Assembly (NCBI GenBank): GCA_004347685.1
Contig: SLTJ01000019.1
Location: 1 to 63,660 of the forward strand
Direction of reading: 5' to 3'
Source of the DNA: Clostridia bacterium
Lineage (GTDB): Bacteria; Bacillota; DSM-521; Neomoorellales; SLTJ01
Length of the DNA: 63,660 nt
Shown: positions 16,442 to 24,352 of the stretch, piece by piece
Layout: each line of letters starts with the position of its first letter
Numbering within the stretch: the first letter of the stretch is position 1
Position numbers and translations under genes: made by a program
The notes under the pieces: generated by a model
What the model was told of the DNA's origin: nothing
What the model saw: the letters and a program-made list of their open reading frames with translations, nothing else
The model's database searches: none

Positions 16442-17857
16442 TTACCCGGCGCCGACCCTATCCTCCCCGCGCCCGGCGGCCAAATCCCACGGGTGGAGGG
16501 CGGCATGGCCGAGCAGGCCGGCCACGAACAGGGTTGCCGTCAGCCGGTAAGATAGCTCACCTGTAGCCAGGGAGCGAAAGGCGGCGTGAAGGCTGCTCCC
16601 GTATGGCCGCCGTCGGGCCTCCGCCCGGGCGGCCTTGACCAGGAAATGGCGGAACCAGGGGTACTGCTGCAGGCGGTTGTCCCAGTTAAACAGGGTCATC
16701 CCTACCCGGTTATCTCCGGCGAAGAAGCGTAGGGGAGCGTGGTAGTAGCGGTTAAAATCGCTCCGGCTCGTTCCGTGGTAGACTATGGTTTCGGCCGCGA
16801 GCCGGGTGCCCAGAAAAGAAGCGAAATAGCCATCCTTCAGCACCCGGCCGTAACCCGTGAGGTCCCCGACAGCCGCCCACCCGTCGCCGTAGAAACCGGG
16901 GGAGGCGCCGGTGTAAACGCTGGCCGGGCAAATGGTATGACAGCGCAGGTGCGCGCTGGCCTGCGGAAAGTAGATAAACTCCCTCAGGCTGGGATGGGTA
17001 AAAAGATAGTCAATATCCTCTTTGCTCATCCGGTGCCCCAGGGAGGTTACCGTAAGCCAGTTTTCTCCCTTAGGGATGAAGGCCAGCATGGCCCCGGGGA
17101 CGAGGTTGTCCAGGATAAACATCCGCGACCCGATATAGTTGAATTCAGCCTGGCTGGTATCTACCTCCGTAACGCTGGCCTCCATGGTAGGCGGAGGCAC
17201 GTACCCTCCCGCCGCCTGGAACCCGGTCATCATCGGCCGGTTCAAGGCGCGGAAGCCGCTGGCCATAATCAGGACATCGCCCTCTATCTCCATGAAACTC
17301 TTATCCGGGTTCCTCTTGCTGAGGACAACCCGCCAGCCGCTGCCTTCCCGCAAAACCTGCTTGACAATGGTCGGCTCGATGCTGGTTAGTTGCTCTGCGT
17401 ACTCGCCAGGAAGACCTTCTAAAATACGGTCCTTCAGCGAATCGTCAAAGCCCTCGACGCCAAAACGGCTGGTGCGCAGGGTAGCCGTGAGGGGCTGGTT
17501 CAACTGCACCGGAACGTATCCCTTCTGGTTGACGTAAATACAGCTCTTCACCTGCTTCAACACCAGGTGGGCCGGCACGTCCAGGGCCAGCAGCTCCTGC
17601 ATGGTCTGGAGGGCCAGGTCCGTAATCAAACCGCCGCAATAGTTGCAGTTGGTGCTGTTGATAAGATATACCCGCACCGGCAGGTTTTCACGGTTGGTGA
17701 GCAGGAGTAACTGGCGGGCGAAGGAACTCCCGGCTATGCCCCCGCCGACCACAATCACCCTCGTCCCCGGCCGCAGGGTTGGAGGGGTAGACACCCGGGA
17801 AACCGGCGGTGGCCGACGGCCAAACCTCTGTTCAAGGGCTTCTATCCATGATGCCAA
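16442..17857 (-). CDS. FAD-dependent oxidoreductase, geranylgeranyl-reductase-like
   Basis: 471 residues. N-terminal FAD-binding Rossmann motif VIVVGGGIAGSSFARQL, then NCNYCGG, a Cys pair near the flavin reminiscent of geranylgeranyl-reductase-family flavoproteins. A second FAD motif is GWAAVGDLTGYGRVLKDGYFAS (about residues 325-347). The last 50 residues include a hydrophobic stretch (LTATLFVAGLLGHAALHPWDLA) that may contact the membrane. Substrate unknown; a lipid or quinone-type substrate is inference from the family. A terminator and a long gap separate it from the cytochrome genes upstream. Confidence 0.75.
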   Translation of the reverse strand: MASWIEALEQRFGRRPPPVSRVSTPPTLRPGTRVIVVGGGIAGSSFARQLLLLTNRENLPVRVYLINSTNCNYCGGLITDLALQTMQELLALDVPAHLVLKQVKSCIYVNQKGYVPVQLNQPLTATLRTSRFGVEGFDDSLKDRILEGLPGEYAEQLTSIEPTIVKQVLREGSGWRVVLSKRNPDKSFMEIEGDVLIMASGFRALNRPMMTGFQAAGGYVPPPTMEASVTEVDTSQAEFNYIGSRMFILDNLVPGAMLAFIPKGENWLTVTSLGHRMSKEDIDYLFTHPSLREFIYFPQASAHLRCHTICPASVYTGASPGFYGDGWAAVGDLTGYGRVLKDGYFASFLGTRLAAETIVYHGTSRSDFNRYYHAPLRFFAGDNRVGMTLFNWDNRLQQYPWFRHFLVKAARAEARRRPYGSSLHAAFRSLATGELSYRLTATLFVAGLLGHAALHPWDLAAGRGEDRVGAG

Positions 17858-18203
17858 GGAAATTCTCCTTTTCTGGCCGGACCGTTAGCCTGAAGAAGCG
17901 GAAGTCAGAGATTAGAAGTCGGCAGAAACCGCTCGCGAAACCGGGCTAAACCGATAACTCCAAAGGCAGCCGTACTGGATTCTAGCGGCTGCCGGCCCCA
18001 GAATAGGCCCTGTATCCTCGGCCGTCAGTGGCCTCCAGTTTGCAATCTGGGTCTTCGCCAGTAAGCGTGGACTCGCCTCTGGATAATTATTGTTCTGCTT
18101 ACTAGGCCAATATCCTCCCCTGTTCCAGAATAAACTTGCCGGCCGGTTTGGTCGCGAAACGGTCCGCCCCGACTGGCCGGGGCCGCCGTAAAAGCCCGGC
18201 CGG
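17858..18203. other. Non-coding gap with heptad repeats
   Basis: No gene is supported. The segment 17893-17925 holds degenerate purine-rich heptads (AAGTCAG, AGATTAG, AAGTCGG). Open frames on the minus strand have no ribosome site. Confidence 0.45.
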
Positions 18204-18241
18204 CAAAACAAAATCGAAAGGAGCCGGCGGGTACCGGCTCC
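18204..18241 (-). terminator. Intrinsic terminator after cytochrome b gene A
   Basis: Perfect 8-bp stem GGAGCCGG/CCGGCTCC at 18220-18241, followed on the minus strand by a T-rich stretch (TTTCGATTTTGTTTTG). It ends the cassette A transcript. Confidence 0.75.
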
Positions 18242-18289
18242 TCAAGATAGGAACTGCGGGGGCTGGGCTGGTGAACCCCGGCGTGGACA

Positions 18290-19201
18290 CTACACCAGGA
18301 GCATGGGGATAAAGGTCCAGAGCAACAAGATGAAGATGGCCACATAGATGATCAACTCTACCACCATCAGGGGCAAACTCTGGCTGAACGGGGAATGCCC
18401 TTCCCCGTCAGGTACCAACATCCCCTTGGCCTTATATTCCTGCACCAGCCGGTCGTACTCCAATGGGTGTTCTTCCTTCAGGTGCTCCCGGTTGATGGTG
18501 CCGTCCCACCAAACCCGGCTGGTGGGAAAAACCTTCGGGCTGAAATGGGCGGCGAAGAAGTGGCCCACCACCAGGGCCAGCATGGCGACAAAGGCTTCAT
18601 TGGTGTGCACTACCCGGCCCACGTCCAAGGCCCACCGCGGCCAGAAGACAAACAACTGCGGGAACCAGAGCATGATGCCGGAGAAGCCCATGACGATGAC
18701 ACCCCAGATGACGGCGAAGTACTCGAATTTTTCCAACCAGGTGTAGCGATCAAACTGGGGCGGGTCCGGCCGCAATCCCAGCAGGTACTGGATATGCTGG
18801 ATAGCGTCCCGGACATCCTTGTAACTCGGCATCATCGCGATGTCCGGGCCGCGATTGTATTCGTGGCTGATCTTGGTAAACGCGTCGGTGGGGCTGTAGG
18901 TGACCGGCTTGCGCTCCTTGTTCCTAGAGGTAACGAAGCTATAGGCCAGCCAGATTACGTGGTAGAGGGCGCACAGGATCATGATTACCCCAAAGGCCAG
19001 GTGCACATGGAACATATTCTCAAACCCGCCGAAGAGGTTGACTGCATATTGGGCCCAGTCCTGGGCCGCGTACTTGATGGGAAAGCCAGTTATAATCAAC
19101 ATCAAAACGCTTATAGCCATGCCCGCGTGCTGGAAACGCTGCTGCAGGTTGAAGCGCTGTATCTTGACCGGCAGTTCCAGAGCCTTTTGGTTGGCTGCCA
19201 T
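18290..19201 (-). CDS. Membrane cytochrome b (cassette A)
   Basis: 303 residues. Four-helix cytochrome b561/dihaem cytochrome b core (about residues 25-235), with His in the membrane segments (RFQHAGMAISVLML, MFHVHLAFGVIM, LYHVIWLAYSF, VHTNEAFVAMLALVVGHFFAAHFSP). A fifth C-terminal helix follows (LPLMVVELIIYVAIFILLL). This fold usually passes electrons between the menaquinone pool and periplasmic-side cytochromes. It is directly downstream of a heptahaem cytochrome c, so the pair is probably a quinol:cytochrome c module. The paralogue at 21599 lacks the fifth helix, which is encoded there as a separate 38-residue gene. Confidence 0.87.
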   Translation of the reverse strand: MAANQKALELPVKIQRFNLQQRFQHAGMAISVLMLIITGFPIKYAAQDWAQYAVNLFGGFENMFHVHLAFGVIMILCALYHVIWLAYSFVTSRNKERKPVTYSPTDAFTKISHEYNRGPDIAMMPSYKDVRDAIQHIQYLLGLRPDPPQFDRYTWLEKFEYFAVIWGVIVMGFSGIMLWFPQLFVFWPRWALDVGRVVHTNEAFVAMLALVVGHFFAAHFSPKVFPTSRVWWDGTINREHLKEEHPLEYDRLVQEYKAKGMLVPDGEGHSPFSQSLPLMVVELIIYVAIFILLLWTFIPMLLV

Positions 19202-19218
19202 GTTAACTCTCCTCCTTT

Positions 19219-20148
19219 CTATCGGGTCCGCCCGGCCTGGATCCCGTGGCCTTTCCGCCGCCCCCTGATCTGTTTGATCAGATCCAGGATGATAATGGGC
19301 AGGTCTTTAATAATGTCCACCATGATCAGCAGCAGGAAGATCTTCCAGGTGATCCAGAGAGGGAAACCCTTTTCCCGATCTCTTATGGTGGTATGCTCAA
19401 TACCAGCCGCCCAGTTGGCCACCGGCTCCCCGCCATGGCACGCGACGCAGCGGGCCGGCAGGTTATCCGGGTGGGTGCTGGAGGCCGGGTCGCTAGCTGG
19501 AAGTATCTGGTGGGCCGTGTGGCAGTCGGCACAGTTGGCCGCCCGCTCATAGCCCAGCTTATTGGCTGACCCATGGAAGCTCCATTGGTAGGCTTCCATG
19601 ACCCCTCCCTGGTGGCAGCGGCTGCAGTTGGCCACCACGTTGGCCCGGTTGTGCAGGGCTTGCGGGTTATCCTGCGGCTGGATGTCGTGGGTACCGTGAC
19701 AGTCGCTGCAATAGGCGGTACCTGCTGTCCCGGCTGCGGCCAGTTTCCCGTGGATGCTGGCCTGGTAGTCCTGCCCCGCCTGGGCGTGACACTGGCTGCA
19801 ATTGGCAGTAACTTCCCGGGCCAGTTCCGCGCCGTAGACCGGCTTTTGGTGCGGAAAAGCCTGGGTACCAGTGTGGCATGATGTACATGCTATTTGGGCG
19901 TGGACCGAGTTCTCCATAACCTGGGGGTCAACATAAAGAGAGATCTCCCGCTCGCCCCGGGTTGTCTTCAGGTTGGGCTGGCTGTGGCAGGAAAGGCAGG
20001 CCTCGTCACCGGCAGGCTGGGCCGCGGCCGCCTGGCCGGCCAGGTACAGGAGGAAAAATAAACCGGAAAAGGTGAAGGCCACAAAAACCAGTACAAACAG
20101 GCCGGTTATCAGATAGGCGGTAAGGTGCCCGGCATTTTTGGTCCACAT
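19219..20148 (-). CDS. Membrane-anchored heptahaem cytochrome c (cassette A)
   Basis: 309 residues with seven CxxCH haem-binding motifs (near residues 51, 88, 117, 147, 175, 206 and 234). Anchored by an N-terminal helix (10-38) and a C-terminal helix (263-289), with the haem domain outside the cell membrane. Extra His residues follow the motifs (SIHGK, SFHGS, GIEHT) and are probable distal ligands. It is the likely redox partner of the cytochrome b 17 bases downstream; terminal acceptor unknown (extracellular metal, thiosulfate- or nitrite-type reductases are all possible). Confidence 0.9.
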   Translation of the reverse strand: MWTKNAGHLTAYLITGLFVLVFVAFTFSGLFFLLYLAGQAAAAQPAGDEACLSCHSQPNLKTTRGEREISLYVDPQVMENSVHAQIACTSCHTGTQAFPHQKPVYGAELAREVTANCSQCHAQAGQDYQASIHGKLAAAGTAGTAYCSDCHGTHDIQPQDNPQALHNRANVVANCSRCHQGGVMEAYQWSFHGSANKLGYERAANCADCHTAHQILPASDPASSTHPDNLPARCVACHGGEPVANWAAGIEHTTIRDREKGFPLWITWKIFLLLIMVDIIKDLPIIILDLIKQIRGRRKGHGIQAGRTR

Positions 20149-20254
20149 GCAAACTCACTCCTTTCATAGGTGAGTCTGCCGCAAGACTTGCTCTCAAGGC
20201 TTGCAGCCTTAACGGAGTGAGTCTGTCGGGCATGCTGACTCTGCGGCCGGAAGG

Positions 20255-20383
20255 CTAGAAAACAAGGTAGTACAGCAGCGTCCCCAAGAAGCCGATACCA
20301 GCCGCGGCGATCAGAACAAATACGGCTACAAACCAAGCGGTGAATACATAGGTTAGAGCGTTACCCAGGGTCAGACGCAGCAT
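20255..20383 (-). CDS. 42-residue single-helix membrane protein
   Basis: A short frame starting MLRLTLGNALTYVF, one transmembrane helix with a small charged N-terminus, ending YYLVF. A good ribosome site (GAGGTG, 7 bases upstream) supports translation. It precedes the cassette A cytochromes by about 105 bases, so it is probably a small subunit of the cytochrome complex. It is not related by eye to the 38-residue protein of cassette B. Confidence 0.6.
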   Translation of the reverse strand: MLRLTLGNALTYVFTAWFVAVFVLIAAAGIGFLGTLLYYLVF

Positions 20384-20483
20384 CAGGGCTCACCTCTTTT
20401 CTTGAAAGAATTCGGTGGCCTCTTGACTTGGAGCCTATTGACCTGGACGCTATAGCCTCCCCTGAGGGCAATAGCCGACAAGC

Positions 20484-20675
20484 TTATCTCTGACCACGCA
20501 GGTCGGCCACGACCTGCCTTTCACCCTCCTCCTCCGGTCCGAGCCTGTACTCGATGTTAACCAGTCCTTTGGTGTGGATGTAAATATACCGTTTACAATG
20601 GCGGCACTTGATAATCACCGTATCCCCTTCTAGCTGGCAGACTATCTTCTTGCACTGGCAGCGGAAGTTCTCCAT
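20484..20675 (-). CDS. Com-like zinc-ribbon microprotein 1
   Basis: 63 residues. CQC-KKIVCQLEGDTVIIKCRHCKRY supplies paired cysteines (CxC/C ... CRHC) as in the phage Mu Com zinc ribbon, a translational activator. It is one of four related copies in 3 kb interleaved with cytochrome genes. It sits upstream of the 42-residue gene and the cassette A cytochromes. An RNA- or DNA-binding regulator of the cassette is the likeliest role; a metallochaperone or small cytochrome-assembly factor is also possible. Family resemblance seen, function inferred. Confidence 0.65.
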   Translation of the reverse strand: MENFRCQCKKIVCQLEGDTVIIKCRHCKRYIYIHTKGLVNIEYRLGPEEEGERQVVADLRGQR

Positions 20676-20710
20676 GTTCAGCCCCCCTGATAAATTGTGT
20701 CGAGAGACAA

Positions 20711-20744
20711 AAAGGCTAGCACCTGGAAATGGGTGCTAGCCTTT
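20711..20744. terminator. Bidirectional 13-bp hairpin terminator
   Basis: AAAGGCTAGCACC at 20711-20723 pairs perfectly with 20732-20744. It is followed by T-runs on both strands. It lies between the degenerate and intact zinc-ribbon copies, so upstream transcription would stop or be attenuated here. Confidence 0.8.
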
Positions 20745-20794
20745 TGGCTTCCGGCCTAATGGCTGCTGACCTCAAGCTGTCTTATGTTATTTAC

Positions 20795-20956
20795 TTAAGT
20801 CTGGGCACCAGGATAAGCTATATCATCCTTCAGCTTATATTCTAACTCAACTACCCCCCTGGTGTAAATACAAATGTAGCGTTTGCAGTGGCGACATTTT
20901 ATGATTACGGTATCACCTTCTACCTGGCAGACAATTTTTTTACAGGCACAGCGAAC
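20795..20956 (-). pseudogene. Com-like zinc-ribbon copy 2, start codon lost
   Basis: The frame reads VRCACKKIVCQVEGDTVIIK then CRHCKRYICIYTRGVVELEYK and stops at 20795. All zinc cysteines are intact. In place of the expected Met-Glu-Asx start there is TAA immediately before the Val codon. Either the start was lost recently or a non-standard initiation is used. It is closest to copies 1 and 3. Confidence 0.6.
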
Positions 20957-20995
20957 TTATTGCACCGGGGTTCACTCCATCCTCCAGCCCGCTAG

Positions 20996-21178
20996 CTAGA
21001 GGGCTACCAGGTGTCGATTCTGCCGGCTGTCGCTATCCTCCAGCCGGGTTTCCATGGCCACCGGGGGACCGCCCATACGGATGACAACGTACCTTTTGCA
21101 GTGACGACATTTGATAATGATTTCATTGCCCTCTACTTGACAGATGATTTTGTGGCAGGTGCAGCGAACGTCCTCCAT
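20996..21178 (-). CDS. Com-like zinc-ribbon microprotein 3
   Basis: 60 residues beginning MEDVRCTCHKIICQVEG with CRHCKRYVVI. Four Cys are arranged as in the other copies, with a variable C-terminal tail. A G-rich ribosome site (GGAGGGGGGGAG) lies upstream of ATG 21178. It is the first gene after a predicted sigma-H promoter (21383-21409), with a terminator-like hairpin in the leader (21214-21235), so its expression may be attenuated. Confidence 0.65.
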   Translation of the reverse strand: MEDVRCTCHKIICQVEGNEIIIKCRHCKRYVVIRMGGPPVAMETRLEDSDSRQNRHLVAL

Positions 21179-21213
21179 GGTCTCCCCCCCTCCTTTGGCG
21201 TCGGTGTCAATAG

Positions 21214-21235
21214 AAAAGGCCAGCTCAGGCTGGCC
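21214..21235 (-). terminator. Leader hairpin before zinc-ribbon gene (attenuator candidate)
   Basis: GGCCAGC/GCTGGCC stem with a 4-base loop at 21218-21235, followed on the minus strand by TTTTCTATT. It lies between the sigma-H-like promoter and the gene start at 21178, so it could act as an attenuator rather than a final terminator. Confidence 0.6.
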
Positions 21236-21382
21236 AGATACCTGCTCTCTATCGCCTCCGACTCAGCCTTGCAAATCAGGTCTGGGCTATTCTGTTGACT
21301 GTTTACACAACGATACTCATTTCTTTTACCATTTACTCCTTGCAGCTCAAGCTTAGTTCTTGATATCTTTTTCACTTAGTGT

Positions 21383-21409
21383 ATTCTACGTGAGCTTCGA
21401 GATTCCTGC
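21383..21409 (-). promoter_or_regulatory. Sigma-H (Spo0H)-type promoter
   Basis: GCAGGAATC, a 13-base spacer and AGAAT match the sigma-H consensus (RWAGGAWWT, about 13-14 bases, HGAAT). It faces the zinc-ribbon microprotein gene and cassette A. Confidence 0.6.
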
Positions 21410-21420
21410 CATCCTCCCAA

Positions 21421-21468
21421 AAAAATTTTGGCCGGCCGGAGCCCCAAATCCAGAGCCCCGACCGGCCG
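21421..21468 (-). terminator. Terminator after cassette B
   Basis: CGGCCGG/CCGGCCG stem with a 22-base loop, directly followed on the minus strand by AAAATTTTTTT. It is placed after the stop of the 38-residue membrane protein and overlaps the approach to the sigma-H-type promoter. Confidence 0.6.
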
Positions 21469-21492
21469 CATTGCTTATCTGACTCAAGCCGG

Positions 21493-21609
21493 CTACCGCA
21501 GTCCAAAAGGCAAGAAATAGTACAGGAATACACCCAGAATCACAGCGTAGATAACCATTTCAGCGATTATCAAGCCCCGGCTCCTGGAATACTTGCTATC
21601 AGCGGCCAT
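21493..21609 (-). CDS. 38-residue single-helix membrane protein
   Basis: The short frame begins MAADSKYSRSRG, then a single helix (LIIAEMVIYAVILGVFLYYF) and ends FGLR. Its ATG overlaps the last codons of the cytochrome b gene, so translation is coupled. The helix resembles the extra C-terminal helix of the cassette A cytochrome b (LPLMVVELIIYVAIF...), so this is a split-off version of the same subunit element. Confidence 0.65.
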   Translation of the reverse strand: MAADSKYSRSRGLIIAEMVIYAVILGVFLYYFLPFGLR

Positions 21610-22423
21610 AATTCTTCACCCCTACCGGCCTTACTTGTGACTTGCCGCGCCCGGTTGCTACCGGCATCCTCTCTTCCAGTTCGCGCAGTTCGTCCGGATG
21701 TTCTTCCTCCATCAACTCCCGGTTCATCTTCCCGTGGAACCAGACGAAGTTCATGGGGAAGAAGGTCGGGTTAAAGTGGACGTTAAAGAAGTGCCAGACA
21801 AAGATGGCCAGAATGGCCAGCATGGCTTCGTCGCTGTGAGCGTAACGGGCAGCATCAATGATCCAGCGCGGAAAGTACTCGGCAGCCAGGTGCGGAAACC
21901 ACATCATCAGCCCCGAGCCACCCATAATGGCCATGCCCCAAAACACTGCCCAGTAGTCAAACTTCTCTTTGTAGGAGTAACGCCCGAACTTCGCCTTTTC
22001 CGGGCTTAGCCCCAGAAAATACCTCATGTTCTGCAGCAGGTCCAGCACGTCCTTCGGCGTAGGCAGCATGGCCAGCCCGGGGTAAGAAGCCAGGCCCCGG
22101 GAGATCTTCCGGTATGCCTCGGCCGGCGGATACTTCCTGGTGGTGGCTGGTTTCCGAACCACCAGCGGGTAAATGACTAGATATACCAGGTGGTAGGCCG
22201 AGCAGGCAAGCATGACCACCGCTCCTACCAGGTGGATCGCAAACATGGTGTCAAATCCGCCGAAAAAGGATGTCACAGCCGGCGCCCAGAAGCTTCCATT
22301 GTACTTTATCGGCAAGCCGGTAATAGTACATAGGATGAAGCTGGAGAACATCATGATGTGCTGTATCCGGTGGTGGATATTAAAGCGCTGGAATTCGCCG
22401 GCCTTGGCTGTTTCTCGGGCCAT
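21599..22423 (-). CDS. Membrane cytochrome b (cassette B)
   Basis: 274 residues, a clear paralogue of the cassette A protein: RFNIHHRIQHIMMFSSFIL, MFAIHLVGAVVMLACSAYHLVYLV, AHSDEAMLAILAIFVWHFFNVHFNPTFFP. Haem-ligand His residues are in the same places. It lacks the fifth helix, supplied by the overlapping 38-residue gene. It lies 19 bases downstream of the cassette B heptahaem cytochrome and is probably its menaquinol-side partner. Confidence 0.87.
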   Translation of the reverse strand: MARETAKAGEFQRFNIHHRIQHIMMFSSFILCTITGLPIKYNGSFWAPAVTSFFGGFDTMFAIHLVGAVVMLACSAYHLVYLVIYPLVVRKPATTRKYPPAEAYRKISRGLASYPGLAMLPTPKDVLDLLQNMRYFLGLSPEKAKFGRYSYKEKFDYWAVFWGMAIMGGSGLMMWFPHLAAEYFPRWIIDAARYAHSDEAMLAILAIFVWHFFNVHFNPTFFPMNFVWFHGKMNRELMEEEHPDELRELEERMPVATGRGKSQVRPVGVKNYGR

Positions 22424-22442
22424 CAGATCACCCTCCTTCGCC

Positions 22443-23309
22443 CTACCGGCTGCGGCCTGTGTCCTTCAGGCGCCGGTACAGCTCGAGTTCCATATGAATG
22501 ATAAGCAAGGTCATGGCCAGGATGGTCAACCAGGTAAAGAATTTGAAGGTATAGTACATGGGCATCCCCGGCCCCTCGGGTGCCAGTTCAAAGTGCTCTA
22601 TCCCGGCGGCAAAGTTGGTCTGCGGCGTTTGGTGGCACTGGGCGCATGTCTGGGGTATATTCGCCCTGGCCACCCGAGATGCCGGGTCGTCCTGGGGCAG
22701 GATGTCGTGGCTGCCGTGGCAGCTCACACAGGAAGCCGCCTGGGTGCTGCCGAGAGAAATGGCCTTGCCGTGAAAACTCTCTTCATAGCTTTCAATGATC
22801 TGCTTTTCATGGCAACTGCCACATGTCTCCGGCAGATTCTTGGCGTATGCTTTCGAAGCCGGGTCGCTCACCGGCAGGATGTCGTGACTGCCGTGGCAAC
22901 TGCTGCAGGTGGCCACACCGGTCTGAGCATGAATACTTTTCTTATAGTCCTCGGCTATCCCGGCGTGGCAGGTCTGGCAGGCAGCCTGCACTTCCCGGGC
23001 TAGAGCCAGGTCGTACTTCACGTCTGCATGCGGCAATTTATCTTTGCCCTGGTGGCAACTAGCACAATCCAGGCCAGCATGGACCGTCTGCTGCAGTTGC
23101 TTCTGATCCACGTAGAGTGAAACCTTCTGGCCGTCAACCTCGGCGCTCAACTGGGGCTGCCCGTGACACTGCAAGCACTGCGCGTTTTTCTGGCTCTGGC
23201 TTCCTTCCTCGGCGAAGGCAACCGCGGGCGTAAAGGCCAGGAAGATGGCGAGGACTATTACGCTGCCCAGGAGGATAATTAGCCCGCGGTTGCATTCATA
23301 GGGATACAT
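22443..23309 (-). CDS. Membrane-anchored heptahaem cytochrome c (cassette B)
   Basis: 288 residues with seven CxxCH motifs (near residues 45, 82, 111, 135, 163, 194 and 222). N-terminal signal or anchor helix (9-32) and C-terminal helix (about 252-276). Repeated CHGSHDILP blocks suggest internal duplication of a haem-pair unit. Motif spacing parallels the cassette A protein, so the two cassettes are paralogous. Cytochrome maturation genes are not in the window. Confidence 0.9.
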   Translation of the reverse strand: MYPYECNRGLIILLGSVIVLAIFLAFTPAVAFAEEGSQSQKNAQCLQCHGQPQLSAEVDGQKVSLYVDQKQLQQTVHAGLDCASCHQGKDKLPHADVKYDLALAREVQAACQTCHAGIAEDYKKSIHAQTGVATCSSCHGSHDILPVSDPASKAYAKNLPETCGSCHEKQIIESYEESFHGKAISLGSTQAASCVSCHGSHDILPQDDPASRVARANIPQTCAQCHQTPQTNFAAGIEHFELAPEGPGMPMYYTFKFFTWLTILAMTLLIIHMELELYRRLKDTGRSR

Positions 23310-23341
23310 AGCCGTAAGCTCACCCCTTTCCCTTCAGCCCG

Positions 23342-23497
23342 CTAGCGATACTCAACGGCTACCTTGCCTTCCTGCTCGTTGATTATGCCTTTGGTGTTGA
23401 CAATGACCAATCTCTTGCAGTGGCGGCACTTGATGATCACCAGGTTGCCCTTGATCTGGCAGACTATTTTCCCGCACTTGCAACGCAGGTCTTCCAT
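23342..23497 (-). CDS. Com-like zinc-ribbon microprotein 4
   Basis: 51 residues: MEDLRCKCGKIVCQIKGN, IIKCRHCKRLVIVNTKG, ending VEYR. Same Cys pattern as copies 1-3, directly upstream of the cassette B cytochrome c (32-base gap). With copies 1 and 3, this gives each cytochrome cassette its own zinc-ribbon gene in the 5' position. Confidence 0.65.
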   Translation of the reverse strand: MEDLRCKCGKIVCQIKGNLVIIKCRHCKRLVIVNTKGIINEQEGKVAVEYR

Positions 23498-23528
23498 TTT
23501 AGCACCCCTTAGCCAACTACTCTACAAC

Positions 23529-23729
23529 CTACAGCGGCCAGAACGGAGGCCACACCACGAAAACAGCCAGAACGGTAACCACGGCAAAGGTGGCCACGGC
23601 CAGCCCGGCGAAGGCCAGAGCCCGGCCTACCAGATTCTTGACGGCGAACTTGTAACCGGTCAGGTACCACGCGACCAGGACGCTGAACAGGGCGAGCAAA
23701 ACCACTCCAGCCAAATAAATAACTGCCAT
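23529..23729 (-). CDS. Small two-helix membrane protein
   Basis: 66 residues with two transmembrane segments (about 4-23 and 37-60) and a short basic loop (GYKFAVKNLVGRAL). A ribosome site (GGAAGGAGG) supports ATG 23729. It is the first gene of cassette B, 31 bases before the zinc-ribbon gene. Probably a small cytochrome-complex subunit; no known family recognised. Confidence 0.6.
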   Translation of the reverse strand: MAVIYLAGVVLLALFSVLVAWYLTGYKFAVKNLVGRALAFAGLAVATFAVVTVLAVFVVWPPFWPL

Positions 23730-23853
23730 TTTAATTCCTCCTTCCTGGATTTGTTAAGAATGCACCGGTACGTCTGCTGACCCCTGTGCCGTCACTGCCT
23801 GCCGCCTGCTTCAGCCTTACTTCCCCTTGCGCCTTTCACCCCCTTAAAGCAGT

Positions 23854-23882
23854 AAAGGCCAGCGGTATGAAACCGCTGGCCT
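23854..23882 (-). terminator. Intrinsic terminator 2 upstream of cassette B
   Basis: Perfect 10-bp stem AGGCCAGCGG/CCGCTGGCCT with a 7-base loop, followed on the minus strand by TTTACTGCTTT. Confidence 0.65.
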
Positions 23883-23956
23883 CCGGGCTTGGTGCCTCTG
23901 GGCTCGCCTTTTACGGCTATGTATTCTTTAATTAAAAATGCCGGCTTTATGGAGAC

Positions 23957-23982
23957 AAAAAGCCAGCATTCAAGATGCTGGC
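23957..23982 (-). terminator. Intrinsic terminator 1 upstream of cassette B
   Basis: GCCAGCAT/ATGCTGGC stem with a 5-base loop, followed by TTTTTG on the minus strand. Likely the end of transcripts from ddl or from the sigma-H promoter at 24353. Confidence 0.75.
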
Positions 23983-24352
23983 CTCCGGACTTACAGTCTC
24001 AGGACTTTGTCTTTATCGCCGCCCCGGAATCCCCTGGCCGGACTAGAACGTCTCAGGGAATTACCCTGCCGCCCGCCGGACCTTCCGCCTTTTCCGAAGC
24101 GCTGTTTATTCTCTTGTCAGAACAGCTCACTCGAGCCTTGTAAGAACTAGTACTACTTTAGCCGTAACTACTCCGCCTCACCGGCTATCGGACGGCCATG
24201 CTCACCGTTGCCGCTCGCCCTGACCCTTGTGGACCAGATTGACTTTCGGTGGAGACCACCTGCCGGCCAGGCAGGCTGTGCAGTTACTGGCACGCTTTAA
24301 CGACCCTCTCCCCCTCTCCAACCATCCTCTTTCTCTTTGTCTTAGTACTATA

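Larger units (their letters stand above)
23730..24352. other. Long leader/intergenic region before cassette B
   Basis: About 620 bases without a supported gene. It holds two strong minus-strand terminators (23957-23982 and 23854-23882), each preceded by a copy of AG(T/C)CCGGAGGCCAGC. A predicted sigma-H promoter sits at its upstream edge. Transcription towards cassette B must pass both hairpins or start from an unseen promoter after them. Confidence 0.5.

Noticed and set aside
23854-24005. c-di-GMP (GEMM) riboswitch suggested by CTCCGG-like text near the hairpins
   Set aside because: The aptamer core and tetraloop-receptor are absent; the elements are plain terminators with heptad-like flanks.
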